From Streptomyces seoulensis (GTDB taxonomy: Bacteria; Actinomycetota; Actinomycetes; Streptomycetales; Streptomycetaceae): 64,000 nt of DNA. The notes below the pieces were generated by a model, which worked only from the letters and a program-made list of their open reading frames with translations, had not been told where the DNA came from and searched no databases. The stretch is from positions 3,695,001-3,759,000 of the forward strand of contig NZ_AP025667.1 of assembly GCF_022846655.1 (NCBI RefSeq), written 5' to 3'. A program made the position numbers and the translations under genes. Of this stretch, positions 1-8,340 are shown piece after piece (positions within the stretch are counted from its first letter, which is position 1; the number at the start of each line of letters is the position of its first letter).

Positions 1-957
1 TCCTTCGAACGCGACCGGCCGCACCCGTTCGTCACGGCCATGGTCGGCACCCTCGCGTACGCCCAGCGGCTCAACAGCGTGCCGATGCCCCCGCTGCTCC
101 AGCGCGGCGCCGCCCGGCGCAACGCCGCCGACATCGCCTACCTCGACGACACGGTCGACGCGCTGGTGGCCGCCCGCCGCCGCTCCGGAGGCGGGGACGG
201 CGACCTGCTGGACCGCATGCTGGAGACGGCCCACCCCGAGACCGGGGAACGGCTGTCGGCGGAGAACGTCCGCAAGCAGGTGATCACCTTCCTGGTCGCG
301 GGCCACGAGACCACCTCCGGCGCCCTCTCCTTCGCCCTGTACTACCTGGCCGGGCACCCCGAGATCGCCGCCCGCGCCCGCGCCGAGGTGGACCGCGTCT
401 GGGGCGACACCCCGGAGCCCGGCTACGACCAGGTGGCCCGGCTGCGTCATCTGCGCCGGGTGCTGGACGAGTCGCTGCGGCTGTGGCCGACCGCACCCGC
501 CTTCGCCCGCGAGGCCACCGAGGACACCGTGCTGGCCGGGGAGCACCCGGTGCGCCGGGGCGGCTGGGCGCTGGTCCTCACGCCGATGCTGCACCGCGAC
601 CCCGAGGTCTGGGGCGAGGACGCCGAGCGGTTCGACCCGGACCGGTTCGACGCCAAGGCCGTACGGGCCCGCCCGCCGCACACCTTCAAGCCGTTCGGCA
701 CGGGGGCGCGAGCCTGCGTGGGCCGCCAGTTCGCCCTGCATGAAGCCACGTTGGTGCTCGGGCTGCTGCTGCGCCGCTACGAACTGCGGCCCGACCCCGG
801 CTACCGGCTGAAGGTCACCGAGCGTCTCACCCTGATGCCGGAGGGCCTGCGCCTCGGCCTGGAGCGCCGGAGCGCGCCGGCCGCCGCGCCGGCCGGCGTT
901 CCGGAGCCGGACGCGGGTTCAGCGGGACGCTGTCCAGTGCGCGGGGCGGACCAGTGA
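1..957 (+). CDS. Cytochrome P450, CYP102-like heme domain (5' end missing)
   Basis: The frame is open from the first base, so the N-terminus lies outside the window; 318 residues remain. Three P450 landmarks are visible: the I-helix oxygen-binding motif AGHETTSG near fragment residue 100, the ExxR motif ESLRL near 157, and the heme-ligand loop FGTGARACVGRQFALHEA near 232-249 with its cysteine. The HEATLVLG and LTLMPEGL stretches resemble the heme domain of fatty-acid hydroxylases of the CYP102 (P450 BM3) family. The protein stops soon after the heme domain, so no fused FMN/FAD reductase is present; a separate electron donor would be needed, as I infer for stand-alone CYP102-type proteins. The last 39 bases overlap the convergent pentapeptide gene. 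Confidence 0.93.
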   Translation, partial: SFERDRPHPFVTAMVGTLAYAQRLNSVPMPPLLQRGAARRNAADIAYLDDTVDALVAARRRSGGGDGDLLDRMLETAHPETGERLSAENVRKQVITFLVAGHETTSGALSFALYYLAGHPEIAARARAEVDRVWGDTPEPGYDQVARLRHLRRVLDESLRLWPTAPAFAREATEDTVLAGEHPVRRGGWALVLTPMLHRDPEVWGEDAERFDPDRFDAKAVRARPPHTFKPFGTGARACVGRQFALHEATLVLGLLLRRYELRPDPGYRLKVTERLTLMPEGLRLGLERRSAPAAAPAGVPEPDAGSAGRCPVRGADQ

Positions 958-1743
958 GCCCGGCAGCCTGGTGCCGGGTCCCCCTCGGGCGGCGTTGACC
1001 TGTGGCTGGGTGACGAAGAGGGCGCCGGTGAGGTCGGCGTCGGTCAGGTCGGCGCCCCGCAGATCCGCCCCGATCAGGTCGGCGTGCCGCAGGTCGGCTC
1101 CGGTGAGGTCCGCCGCGATGAGGCAGGCGCCGCGCAGGCTGACCCCGCGCAGATCGGCGCCCTTCATCCGCGCGCCGGCCAGATCGGCGCCCCGCCGGTC
1201 CCGGCCCTTCTTCCGGCCGACGCCTCGACGGGCCGACTCCGACACCCGGAGCAGGAGTCCGGCCACCTCGTGCCAGTGGGCGGCCGGGTCCAGCGCGGCC
1301 AGTTCCTCGGGCCCCTGCGCGGCGAGGCGTTCGGTGTGCTCCAGCGCGGCGCGCAGCTCCGGGTGGAGCGGCCGGGCGGTGTCGAGATCCAGCGCCTCGG
1401 TGAGGTACCACAGGAGTTCGTGCAGGCGCCGGACGACCGGGAACACGTCGAACATCAGCCGGGCCCGCGCCTTGGGGCCGGTGCGCCAGTCCTGGCCGCC
1501 GAAGGTGACCTGGGAGACGTGCTGACCGGCGCCGAAGCAGTCGTAGACCGTGCAGCCGGCGTAGCCCTTGGTACGCAGCTCGGTGTGGATGCCGCAGCGG
1601 TGGTCGTCGCGCAGGTTCACGCACGGCTTCCCGGCGGGCTTGTCGTGCGCGAAGTCGGCGGAGGCGGCGAAGGGCAGGGCGGCGCAGCACAGGCCGAAGC
1701 AGTTGGCGCAGTCGGCGCTGAGGACGGGTATGTGATCAGGCAT
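919..1743 (-). CDS. YkgJ-type cysteine-cluster protein with C-terminal pentapeptide repeats
   Basis: Predicted 274 residues. The N-terminal part has a metal-binding-like cysteine cluster (CANCFGLCC, then single cysteines in PCVNL, RCGIH, GCTVYDC) like YkgJ-family Fe/Zn-cluster proteins. The C-terminal part, from about residue 180 to 250, consists of A(D/N)LxG pentapeptides (ADLAG, ADLRG, ADLTG, ADLIG), which form a right-handed beta-helix. The ATG at MPDHIP was chosen because homology-like sequence begins there; a longer frame exists upstream but has no recognisable content. Its 3' end overlaps the convergent P450 gene. Pentapeptide proteins can mimic DNA or act as scaffolds; the specific role here is unknown. 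It is divergent from lutABC with only about 95 bases between the two starts, so the promoters must be close or overlapping. Confidence 0.85.
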   Translation of the reverse strand: MPDHIPVLSADCANCFGLCCAALPFAASADFAHDKPAGKPCVNLRDDHRCGIHTELRTKGYAGCTVYDCFGAGQHVSQVTFGGQDWRTGPKARARLMFDVFPVVRRLHELLWYLTEALDLDTARPLHPELRAALEHTERLAAQGPEELAALDPAAHWHEVAGLLLRVSESARRGVGRKKGRDRRGADLAGARMKGADLRGVSLRGACLIAADLTGADLRHADLIGADLRGADLTDADLTGALFVTQPQVNAARGGPGTRLPGSLVRPAHWTASR

Positions 1744-1837
1744 CGCGGCAAGGGTACTGACCTCCGTGGGCCCTCTTCCGCCAGGCCGTGCGCTGACTAC
1801 GCTGCTCCTGTCCGATCTTCGAGCCCGAGGAGCCGCG

Positions 1838-2593
1838 ATGCGTGTCGCCCTGTTCCTGACCTGTGTCAATGACACGCTCTACCCGGACACCGGCCGCGCC
1901 GTGGTGAGGCTGCTGAACCGGCTGGGCGTGGACGTCGACTTCCCTGCCGCGCAGACCTGTTGCGGGCAGGCCCACTACAACACCGGCTACCGGCACGAGA
2001 GCGAGCCGCTGGCCCGGCACTTCGCGGAGGTGTTCGGGGAGTACGACGCGATCGTGACGCCCTCCGGCTCGTGCGCGGCGATGGTCCGGGAGCTGTACCC
2101 GAGACTGGGCGAGCGGGCCCGAGCCGAGGGGCGCGGGGAGGGCCTGGCCGCCACCCTGGCTCCGGTGGTGCCGAAGACGTACGAGCTGACGGAGTTCCTG
2201 GTGGACGTGCTGGGCGTCACCGATGTCGGCGCCGTCTACCCGCACAAGGTCACCTACCACCCCACCTGTCACGGCCTGCGCTCCCTCGGCCTCGGCGACC
2301 GCCCGCGCCGCCTGCTGGAGGCCGTGCGGGGACTCGAACTGGTCGAGCTGCCAGGCGCCGAGGAGTGCTGCGGGTTCGGCGGCACCTTCGCGGTCAAGAA
2401 CGCCGGGGTGTCGGCGGCGATGGGCGCGGACAAGATGCGCAACGCCGAGTCGACCGGGGCCGAGGTGCTGTGCGCGGCCGACAACTCGTGCCTGATGCAC
2501 CTGGGTGGCACGATGAGCCGGGCCGACTCGTCGGTGCGACCGGTGCACATCGCGGAGATCCTGGCGAGCACGGAGGAGGATCCGGCCCGGTGA
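1838..2593 (+). CDS. lutA: L-lactate utilisation protein LutA (iron-sulfur oxidoreductase, CCG domains)
   Basis: Predicted 251 residues. Two cysteine-rich CCG domains are visible: CCGQAHYNTG near residue 41 and CCGFGGT near 177, each preceded by an upstream CxxC-type cysteine. This is the architecture of LutA/YkgE, one of three subunits of the iron-sulfur L-lactate dehydrogenase that oxidises L-lactate to pyruvate. The ATG follows a good ribosome-binding site (GAGGAG) and removes a 24-residue upstream extension that looks unreal. The stop overlaps the lutB GTG (GTGA), giving translational coupling. The order lutA-lutB-lutC is the canonical operon. Confidence 0.95.
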   Translation: MRVALFLTCVNDTLYPDTGRAVVRLLNRLGVDVDFPAAQTCCGQAHYNTGYRHESEPLARHFAEVFGEYDAIVTPSGSCAAMVRELYPRLGERARAEGRGEGLAATLAPVVPKTYELTEFLVDVLGVTDVGAVYPHKVTYHPTCHGLRSLGLGDRPRRLLEAVRGLELVELPGAEECCGFGGTFAVKNAGVSAAMGADKMRNAESTGAEVLCAADNSCLMHLGGTMSRADSSVRPVHIAEILASTEEDPAR

Positions 2594-4068
2594 ACGAGAC
2601 CTTCGTCGGAATGCCCGCCTTCCCCGAGGCGGCACGGGAAGCGCTGGACGACACCACCCTGCGCGGCAATCTGCGGCACGCCACCCACACCATCCGCGCC
2701 AAGCGCGCGGCGGCCGTGGCGGAGGTGTCCGACTGGGCGGAGCTGCGCGAGGCGGGCAGCCGGATCAAGGAACACACGCTCCGCCATCTCGACCGGTACC
2801 TGGTGCGGTTGGAGGAGTCGGTCACCGCGGCGGGCGGCACGGTCCACTGGGCCGCGGACGCGGCGGAGGCCAACCGGATCGTCACCCAACTCGTCCAAGA
2901 AACAGGCGAGTCGGAAGTCGTGAAGGTCAAGTCGATGGCCACGCAGGAGATCGGGCTCAACGAGGCGCTGGAGGCGGCGGGCATCCGGGCCTACGAGACC
3001 GATCTGGCCGAGCTGATCGTGCAGTTGGGCGAGGACCGCCCCTCGCACATCCTGGTCCCGGCCATCCATCGCAACCGGGCCGAGATCCGCGACATCTTCC
3101 GTACCGCGATGGCCGGTTGGGGCCGCCCGGCTCCCGAGGGCCTGTCCGACAGTCCGGCCGAACTGGCCGAGGCGGCGCGGCTGCATCTGCGGGAGAAGTT
3201 CCTGCGGGCCAAGGTCGGCGTGTCCGGGGCCAACTTCATGGTCGCGGAGACCGGCACGATGGTGGTCGTGGAGTCCGAGGGCAACGGGCGGATGTGCCTG
3301 ACCCTGCCGGAGACCCTGATCTCGGTGGTCGGCATCGAGAAGATCGTCCCCACCTGGCGTGACCTGGAGGTCTTCCTGCAGACCCTCCCCCGCTCCTCCA
3401 CGGCCGAGCGCATGAACCCGTACACCAGCACGTGGACCGGCACGACGGACGGGGACGGTCCGAGCGCCTTCCACCTGGTGCTGCTGGACAACGGCCGCAC
3501 CGACACCCTCGCCGACGAGGCCGGCCGTCAGGCGCTGCGCTGCATCCGCTGCTCCGCCTGCCTCAACGTGTGCCCGGTGTACGAGCGGGCGGGCGGCCAC
3601 GCCTACGGCTCGGTGTACCCCGGTCCGATCGGCGCCATCCTCAGCCCCCAACTGCGCGGCACGGCAAGCGAGATCGACGCCTCGCTGCCGTACGCGTCCA
3701 CGCTGTGCGGGGCCTGCTACGAGGTGTGCCCGGTGGCCATCGACATCCCCGAGGTGCTGGTCCGGCTGCGCGAACGGGTCGTGGAGGGCGGGCCCGCGGT
3801 GCGCGAGGGCAACCGGGTGGTGCTGAAGCCGGCCAAGGGCCACGCGGCGGAACGGGCGGCCATGCGGGCGGCCCGGTGGACCTTCACCCGGCCGGGCGCC
3901 CTGCGCACCGGCCAGCGCCTCGCCTCCCGCGCCCGCCGCCTGCGCCCGCGCACCCTGCCGGGCCCCGGCGCGGCGTGGACGGCGACGCGCGATCTGCCGG
4001 AGCTGCCCGCCGAGCCGTTCCGGGACTGGTGGGAACGCACCCGAGGCGGCAGGGAGGAGACGAAGTGA
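2590..4068 (+). CDS. lutB: L-lactate utilisation protein LutB (LUD domain plus ferredoxin domain)
   Basis: Predicted 492 residues, close to the usual length of LutB/YkgF. The first two thirds form the LUD domain (KVKSMATQEIGLNEAL, GANFMVAETGTMVV). Two 4Fe-4S motifs follow, CIRCSACLNVCPVY near residue 317 and CGACYEVCPVAID near 372. It supplies the electron-transfer core of the LutABC lactate dehydrogenase. The GTG start overlaps the lutA stop by four bases, and the stop overlaps the lutC GTG in the same way, so the three subunits are probably made in fixed ratio. Confidence 0.95.
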   Translation: MNETFVGMPAFPEAAREALDDTTLRGNLRHATHTIRAKRAAAVAEVSDWAELREAGSRIKEHTLRHLDRYLVRLEESVTAAGGTVHWAADAAEANRIVTQLVQETGESEVVKVKSMATQEIGLNEALEAAGIRAYETDLAELIVQLGEDRPSHILVPAIHRNRAEIRDIFRTAMAGWGRPAPEGLSDSPAELAEAARLHLREKFLRAKVGVSGANFMVAETGTMVVVESEGNGRMCLTLPETLISVVGIEKIVPTWRDLEVFLQTLPRSSTAERMNPYTSTWTGTTDGDGPSAFHLVLLDNGRTDTLADEAGRQALRCIRCSACLNVCPVYERAGGHAYGSVYPGPIGAILSPQLRGTASEIDASLPYASTLCGACYEVCPVAIDIPEVLVRLRERVVEGGPAVREGNRVVLKPAKGHAAERAAMRAARWTFTRPGALRTGQRLASRARRLRPRTLPGPGAAWTATRDLPELPAEPFRDWWERTRGGREETK

Positions 4069-4706
4069 GCGACCGCGAACGCGTCCTGGGCCGGGTCCGG
4101 CGCGCGCTGGCCGACGTACCCGAGGACGACATGCCGTACGACCGGGCGGTCCCGCGCGACTACCTGCGCGAGCACGGCGAGCGCACCGCCGAGGAGACGA
4201 TGGGGCTGCTCGCGGAGAACCTGGCCGACTACCGGGCCGTGGTGCACCGGTGCGAGGAGGCGGACCTGCCCGCGCTCATCGCCCGGCTGCTGGCGGCGCG
4301 GGGCGCCAAGTCCGTGCTCGTGCCGGACGGGCTCCCGGCGGCGTGGCTGGCGAGCGCCGACCCGGTCCCCGTCCCCGACCGCGCGGACAGCACCCCGTAC
4401 GAGCTGGACGCGGTGGACAGCGTGGTGACCGGCTGCGCGGTGGCCGTCGCCGAGACCGGCACCCTCGTCCTGGACGGCGGGCCCGGTCAGGGGCGGCGCC
4501 GGATCACCCTCGTGCCCGACCACCACATCTGCGTGGTCCGCGTCCCGGGCCAGGTCGTGGCGTCCGTGCCCCAGGCACTCGAACGCCTCTCCCCCGCCCG
4601 CCCGTTGACCTGGATCTCGGGGCCCTCGGCCACCAGCGACATCGAGCTGGACCGGGTGGAGGGCGTGCACGGGCCGCGCACGCTGGAGGTCGTGCTGCTG
4701 GGCTGA
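4065..4706 (+). CDS. lutC: L-lactate utilisation protein LutC (LUD domain)
   Basis: Predicted 213 residues, a stand-alone LUD domain protein of the LutC/YkgG family and third subunit of the lactate oxidation complex. The GTG start sits four bases inside lutB and is preceded by AGGGAGGAG. The conserved VAETGTLVLDGG motif parallels the VAETGTMVVVES motif in lutB, showing the common LUD origin. A strong hairpin follows 25 bases after the stop and closes the operon. No LutR-type (GntR/FadR) regulator lies beside the operon; the neighbour upstream is the divergent pentapeptide gene. Confidence 0.95.
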   Translation: MSDRERVLGRVRRALADVPEDDMPYDRAVPRDYLREHGERTAEETMGLLAENLADYRAVVHRCEEADLPALIARLLAARGAKSVLVPDGLPAAWLASADPVPVPDRADSTPYELDAVDSVVTGCAVAVAETGTLVLDGGPGQGRRRITLVPDHHICVVRVPGQVVASVPQALERLSPARPLTWISGPSATSDIELDRVEGVHGPRTLEVVLLG

Positions 4707-4729
4707 GCGGTGTCATCCCTTCGGCCAGC

Positions 4730-4755
4730 GGGGCCGGGCGGGGTGCCCGGACCCC
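4730..4755 (+). terminator. Hairpin terminator of lutABC
   Basis: GGGG-CCGGGC, a five-base loop, then GCCCGG-a-CCCC: a ten-pair stem with a single bulged A, starting 24 bases after the lutC stop. There is no U-tract, as usual for Streptomyces. Confidence 0.65.
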
Positions 4756-4770
4756 GGCTAGCGTGGGGGA

Positions 4771-5925
4771 ATGATCCGGTTCGAGCAGGTCAGCAAGCGC
4801 TACCCGGACGGTACGACGGCCGTGGACGACCTGTCCTTCGAGGTGTCGGAGGGCGAACTCGTCACCCTGGTCGGCCCCTCCGGCTGCGGCAAGACGACCA
4901 CCATGATGATGGTGAACCGGCTGATCGAGCCCACCGCGGGCCGGATCGTCGTGGACGGCGAGGACATCGCGCGCGTCGACCCGGTCCGGCTGCGCCGCCG
5001 GATCGGGTACGTCATCCAGCAGGTCGGTCTCTTCCCGCACCGCACGGTGCTGGACAACACGGCGACCGTGCCGTCCCTGCTGGGCTGGAAGCGGGCCAAG
5101 GCGCGGGCGCGCGCCGCCGAGCTGCTGGATCTGGTGGGCCTGGACCCCAAGACGTTCGGCGCGCGCTACCCCGAGCAGCTCTCCGGCGGGCAGCGGCAGC
5201 GGGTCGGGGTGGCGCGGGCGCTCGCGGCGGACCCGCCGGTGCTGCTGATGGACGAGCCGTTCGGCGCGGTCGACCCGGTCGTGCGCGAGCAGTTGCAGGA
5301 CGAGTTCCTGCGGATGCAGCAGGCGGTGCGCAAGACGGTGCTGCTGGTCACGCACGACATCGAGGAGGCGGTCCGCCTGGGCGACCGGATCGCGGTGTAC
5401 GGCGAGGGCCGCATCGAGCAGTTCGACACCCCCGGCGCGGTCCTGGGGGCGCCGGCGACCTCGTACGTCGCCGGGTTCGTGGGGGCCGACCGGGGGCTGA
5501 AGCGGCTGTCGGTGACCGCGATCGAGCCGGACGACCTGGAGCAGCCGCCGGTGGCCCGCCCGGACGAGCCCGCCGAGGGCGCGGCCCGGCGGCTGCGCGA
5601 GGAGGGGGCGCGCTGGGCGGTCGTGCTGGACGCGGACGGCGATCTGCACGGCTGGGTGGGGCTGGACGAGCTGGCGGCGGGCGGCACGGTCGGTGAGCTG
5701 GCCCACCGGATGACGGCGTGGGTGCCGGTGGGCGCCCCGCTGAAGCAGGCGTTCGGGGTGATGCTCCAGTACGACGCCGGGTGGGTGGCGGTGCTGGACG
5801 GGTCCCGGCTGCTCGGCGTGCTGACCCCGGCCAAGCTGCACGAGGCGCTGCGCCGGTCGGTGGACGCGGACGCGCTGGGGGTCGCGCGGGGTCAGGTGCC
5901 GTTCGACTCGGTGGCGGACGCGTAG
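4771..5925 (+). CDS. Osmoprotectant (glycine betaine/choline-type) ABC transporter ATPase with CBS region
   Basis: Predicted 384 residues. Walker A GPSGCGKTT (about residue 35), Q-loop YVIQQVGLFPH, signature LSGGQRQRVGVARAL (about 138) and Walker B VLLMDEPFGAVDP (about 157) define an ABC ATPase of the OpuCA/ProV group. The C-terminal 130 residues match the CBS tandem that senses ionic strength in this group. It energises the two permeases and binding protein encoded on the opposite strand immediately downstream. Only one base separates its stop from theirs, so ATPase and permease transcripts converge and must be co-ordinated from separate promoters; in most relatives the four genes form one operon. 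RBS is weak (GGGGG before ATG). Confidence 0.92.
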   Translation: MIRFEQVSKRYPDGTTAVDDLSFEVSEGELVTLVGPSGCGKTTTMMMVNRLIEPTAGRIVVDGEDIARVDPVRLRRRIGYVIQQVGLFPHRTVLDNTATVPSLLGWKRAKARARAAELLDLVGLDPKTFGARYPEQLSGGQRQRVGVARALAADPPVLLMDEPFGAVDPVVREQLQDEFLRMQQAVRKTVLLVTHDIEEAVRLGDRIAVYGEGRIEQFDTPGAVLGAPATSYVAGFVGADRGLKRLSVTAIEPDDLEQPPVARPDEPAEGAARRLREEGARWAVVLDADGDLHGWVGLDELAAGGTVGELAHRMTAWVPVGAPLKQAFGVMLQYDAGWVAVLDGSRLLGVLTPAKLHEALRRSVDADALGVARGQVPFDSVADA

Positions 5926-5926
5926 A

Positions 5927-6868
5927 TCACTTGATCAGGCCCTTGTCCCGCAGATAGGTGCGGGCCACGTCGGCGGGCAGCCGCCGCCAACTGTCGACCT
6001 GCCGGTTCATGTCGGCGAGGTCCTCGGTGGTGAGGACGTCGTTGAGCTTGCCGAGCGCCTTGGCGACCCGTTCACTGCCTGCGCGGGCGCGGTTGACGAC
6101 GGGGACGATGTAGTCGGCGTTCTGGAGGTGCTTGTCGTCGGCGAGGAGGACGAGGCCGAAGGAGCCGAGGGTGGCGTCCGTGGTGGTGGTCAGCACCATC
6201 TGGTCCCGGCCGGACTGCACGGCCTGCTTGGCCGGGGTGGTGCCGACGCCCTTGGGATCGACGGCGGTGATGTCGATGCCGTACACCTTCTTCAGGCCGG
6301 GTGCGCAGTACGGCCGCTCGACGCATTCGTCGCCCGCCGCGAGACGCACCTTGAGGCCGGAAGCCCCGAGTTCGCTGAGGGTCTTCAGGTGGTGGCGGCG
6401 GGCGTAGGAGGCGCTGACCGCGAAGGCGTTCTGGTCGACGGCCCGGCCCGGCGGGAGGACGGTGAGTCCGCGCGGGGTGGCCAGGGCGCGCAGGTTCTTC
6501 ATGGTCTTTGCGAGGTCGGGTGAGCCGGCCGGGGGCGCGTCGGGGCCGTTCTCCTTGGCGTTCAGCCAGTCGGCGAAGGTGGCCGCGTACTCGGGGGCGA
6601 CGTCGATCTGCCCGGACTCCAGGGCGGGTTCGTACAGCTCCCGGTTGGCGACGGTGATCAGGGAGGTCCGGTATCCGGCCTGGCCGAGGAGCTGGGCGTA
6701 GAGCTGGGCGAGCAGGTCGCTCTCGGTGAAGCCGGCCGAGCCGATGACGAGGTGGTGGCTGTCGCCGGGCGACGCGGTGACGGCGCCCCGGTTCTCCAGG
6801 GAGGGACCGGAGCCGCAGGCGCTGAGGGTGGCGAGGCAGGCGGCGGCGAGGGCCGCGCGGGCTCTCAT
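5927..6868 (-). CDS. Osmoprotectant ABC transporter substrate-binding lipoprotein (OpuCC/ProX-like)
   Basis: Predicted 313 residues. The N-terminus is a lipoprotein signal with lipobox LSAC (about residue 14-17) followed by a QAT-type quaternary-amine binding domain (VIGSAGFTESDLLAQLYAQLL, then ELYEPALESGQIDVAPEY). Such proteins deliver glycine betaine, choline or related osmolytes to the permease. The ATG overlaps the stop of the upstream permease gene by four bases (ATGA), so it is the last gene of the three-gene minus-strand operon. A much longer upstream reading exists in this frame but only reflects the permease coding strand. Confidence 0.93.
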   Translation of the reverse strand: MRARAALAAACLATLSACGSGPSLENRGAVTASPGDSHHLVIGSAGFTESDLLAQLYAQLLGQAGYRTSLITVANRELYEPALESGQIDVAPEYAATFADWLNAKENGPDAPPAGSPDLAKTMKNLRALATPRGLTVLPPGRAVDQNAFAVSASYARRHHLKTLSELGASGLKVRLAAGDECVERPYCAPGLKKVYGIDITAVDPKGVGTTPAKQAVQSGRDQMVLTTTTDATLGSFGLVLLADDKHLQNADYIVPVVNRARAGSERVAKALGKLNDVLTTEDLADMNRQVDSWRRLPADVARTYLRDKGLIK

Positions 6869-7536
6869 CGGACGGCCCTCGCCCAGGTGGGGCCGAGCCG
6901 TTCCACGATCTCGAAGACGCCCTCCACGAGCAGCGCGAACACCGCGACGAGGATCGCGCCCGCGACGACCTGCGGGGTACTGGCCAGGTTGAAGCCCGCG
7001 GTGATGATCCGGCCGAGTCCGCCGCCTCCCGCGAGCGCGGCGATGGTGGCGGTGGCGACGAGCTGGACGGCGGCGATCCGTACCCCGTTGAGGATCATCG
7101 GCAGCGCGAGCGGTACCTCCACCCGCAGCATCGTCTGCCGCCCCGTCATCCCCATGCCGCGCGCGGCCTGGACCACGCCCCGGTCGACCTCGCGCATGCC
7201 GACGTAGGCGTTGGTGAGCAGCGGCGGCACGGCGAAGAGCACCAGGGCGACGACGGTGGGCCCCTCCCCCCACTTGCCGACCGGGGTCAGCAGGAGCAGG
7301 ACCAGGACCGCGAAGGTGGGGACGGCCCGGCCGACGTTGGAGATGTTGACGGCGAGCGCGCCGCCCTTGCCGAGGTGGCCGAGGACGAGCGCGACGGGCA
7401 GTGCGATGAGGCAGCTCACGATCAGGCAGACGACGGTGAGCACGAGGTGCTGCAGCAGCCGGTGCCAGACGCCGTTGTCGCCGGACCAGTGGGCGGGGTC
7501 GGCCAGCCAGTCCCAGGTGGAGCCGAGCACGTTCAT
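6865..7536 (-). CDS. Osmoprotectant ABC transporter permease (second of two)
   Basis: Predicted 223 residues with about six membrane segments (for example LVLTVVCLIVSCLIALPVAL and FAVLVLLLLTP). The EAA-type cytoplasmic loop that docks to the ATPase is visible as QAARGMGMTGRQTMLRVEVP, followed by LALPMILNGVR. This is the OpuCB/ProW family. The start overlaps the stop of the first permease and its own stop overlaps the binding-protein start, both by ATGA, so the genes are translationally coupled. The partner ATPase is the convergent gene ending at 5925. Confidence 0.93.
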   Translation of the reverse strand: MNVLGSTWDWLADPAHWSGDNGVWHRLLQHLVLTVVCLIVSCLIALPVALVLGHLGKGGALAVNISNVGRAVPTFAVLVLLLLTPVGKWGEGPTVVALVLFAVPPLLTNAYVGMREVDRGVVQAARGMGMTGRQTMLRVEVPLALPMILNGVRIAAVQLVATATIAALAGGGGLGRIITAGFNLASTPQVVAGAILVAVFALLVEGVFEIVERLGPTWARAVR

Positions 7537-8213
7537 GTACGGCCCTTTCTGACCCACGGGGTGATCAGCCACTGCACGCCCAGCAGAAGCAGGTCGGCGG
7601 CGACGGCGATGATCACGCACAGCACGGACGCGGTGAGGACCTGGGCCTTGAAGTAGGTGTTCATGCCCGCGTAGATCAGGTTGCCGAGTCCGCCGAAGCC
7701 GACGATCGCGCCGACCGTGACCAGGGAGACCGCGGAGACGGTGGCGATGCGCAGGCCGGCCATCGCGGCGGGCAGCGCGAGCGGCAGTTCGACGGCGAGC
7801 AGCAGCCGGACGGGACCGAAGCCGAGGCCGCGCGCGGCCTGCCGGGTCTCCTCCGGTACGGCGCGCAGCCCGGCGAGGATGTTCCGGACGAGCAGGGTGA
7901 GCGAGTACAGCACCAGTCCGGCGACCACGAGGGTGGCGGAGAGGCCGTAGACGGGGAGCAGCAGGGAGAACATCGCCAGGGAGGGGATGGTGTAGAGGAC
8001 GGTGGTGACGCCGAGCACCGGTCCGGCGGCCCAGCCCCAGCGGCGGGCGAGCACGGCGAGGGGCAGCGCGACGGCGAGCCCGATGAGCACGGACAACGCC
8101 GTCAGCTCCAGGTGCTGGCCGACCGCGTCGAGGAGGATCTGGCGGCGGCTGCTCAGATAGTCGCCGCAGATCCACTCGTTGCGCGCGAGGCAGTCGTCCG
8201 GGGCGGCGGTCAC
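7533..8213 (-). CDS. Osmoprotectant ABC transporter permease (first of two)
   Basis: Predicted 226 residues from the GTG giving VTAAPDDCLARNEW; an upstream ATG adds 30 residues without recognisable content. About five to six membrane segments are visible (LTALSVLIGLAVALPLAVLA, LVVAGLVLYSLTLLV) plus the ATPase-docking loop QAARGLGFGPVRLLLAVELP. It belongs to the same OpuCB/ProW family as its downstream neighbour; the two would form a heterodimeric channel. It is the first gene of the minus-strand operon. The N-terminal ICGDYL segment and start codon are less certain than the rest. Confidence 0.9.
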   Translation of the reverse strand: MTAAPDDCLARNEWICGDYLSSRRQILLDAVGQHLELTALSVLIGLAVALPLAVLARRWGWAAGPVLGVTTVLYTIPSLAMFSLLLPVYGLSATLVVAGLVLYSLTLLVRNILAGLRAVPEETRQAARGLGFGPVRLLLAVELPLALPAAMAGLRIATVSAVSLVTVGAIVGFGGLGNLIYAGMNTYFKAQVLTASVLCVIIAVAADLLLLGVQWLITPWVRKGRT

Positions 8214-8310
8214 CCGTCCATTGCACCGGGCGGGGCGGGGGGTCGGCGCGTTGTGGTGGCCCGTACGGGGGCCGGAACGTCCCTTCGGTGTCCCTTCTGG
8301 CATCCGAGGC

Positions 8311-8340
8311 GAGGAGTGTGGAGGAATGTGGAGGAGTGTG
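8311..8340 (+). repeat. Three tandem 10-base repeats carrying SD-like and GTG sequence
   Basis: GAGGAGTGTG, GAGGAATGTG, GAGGAGTGTG in direct tandem. Each unit contains a Shine-Dalgarno-like GAGGA and a GTG, and the last GTG opens the proC-like remnant frame. Confidence 0.8.
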
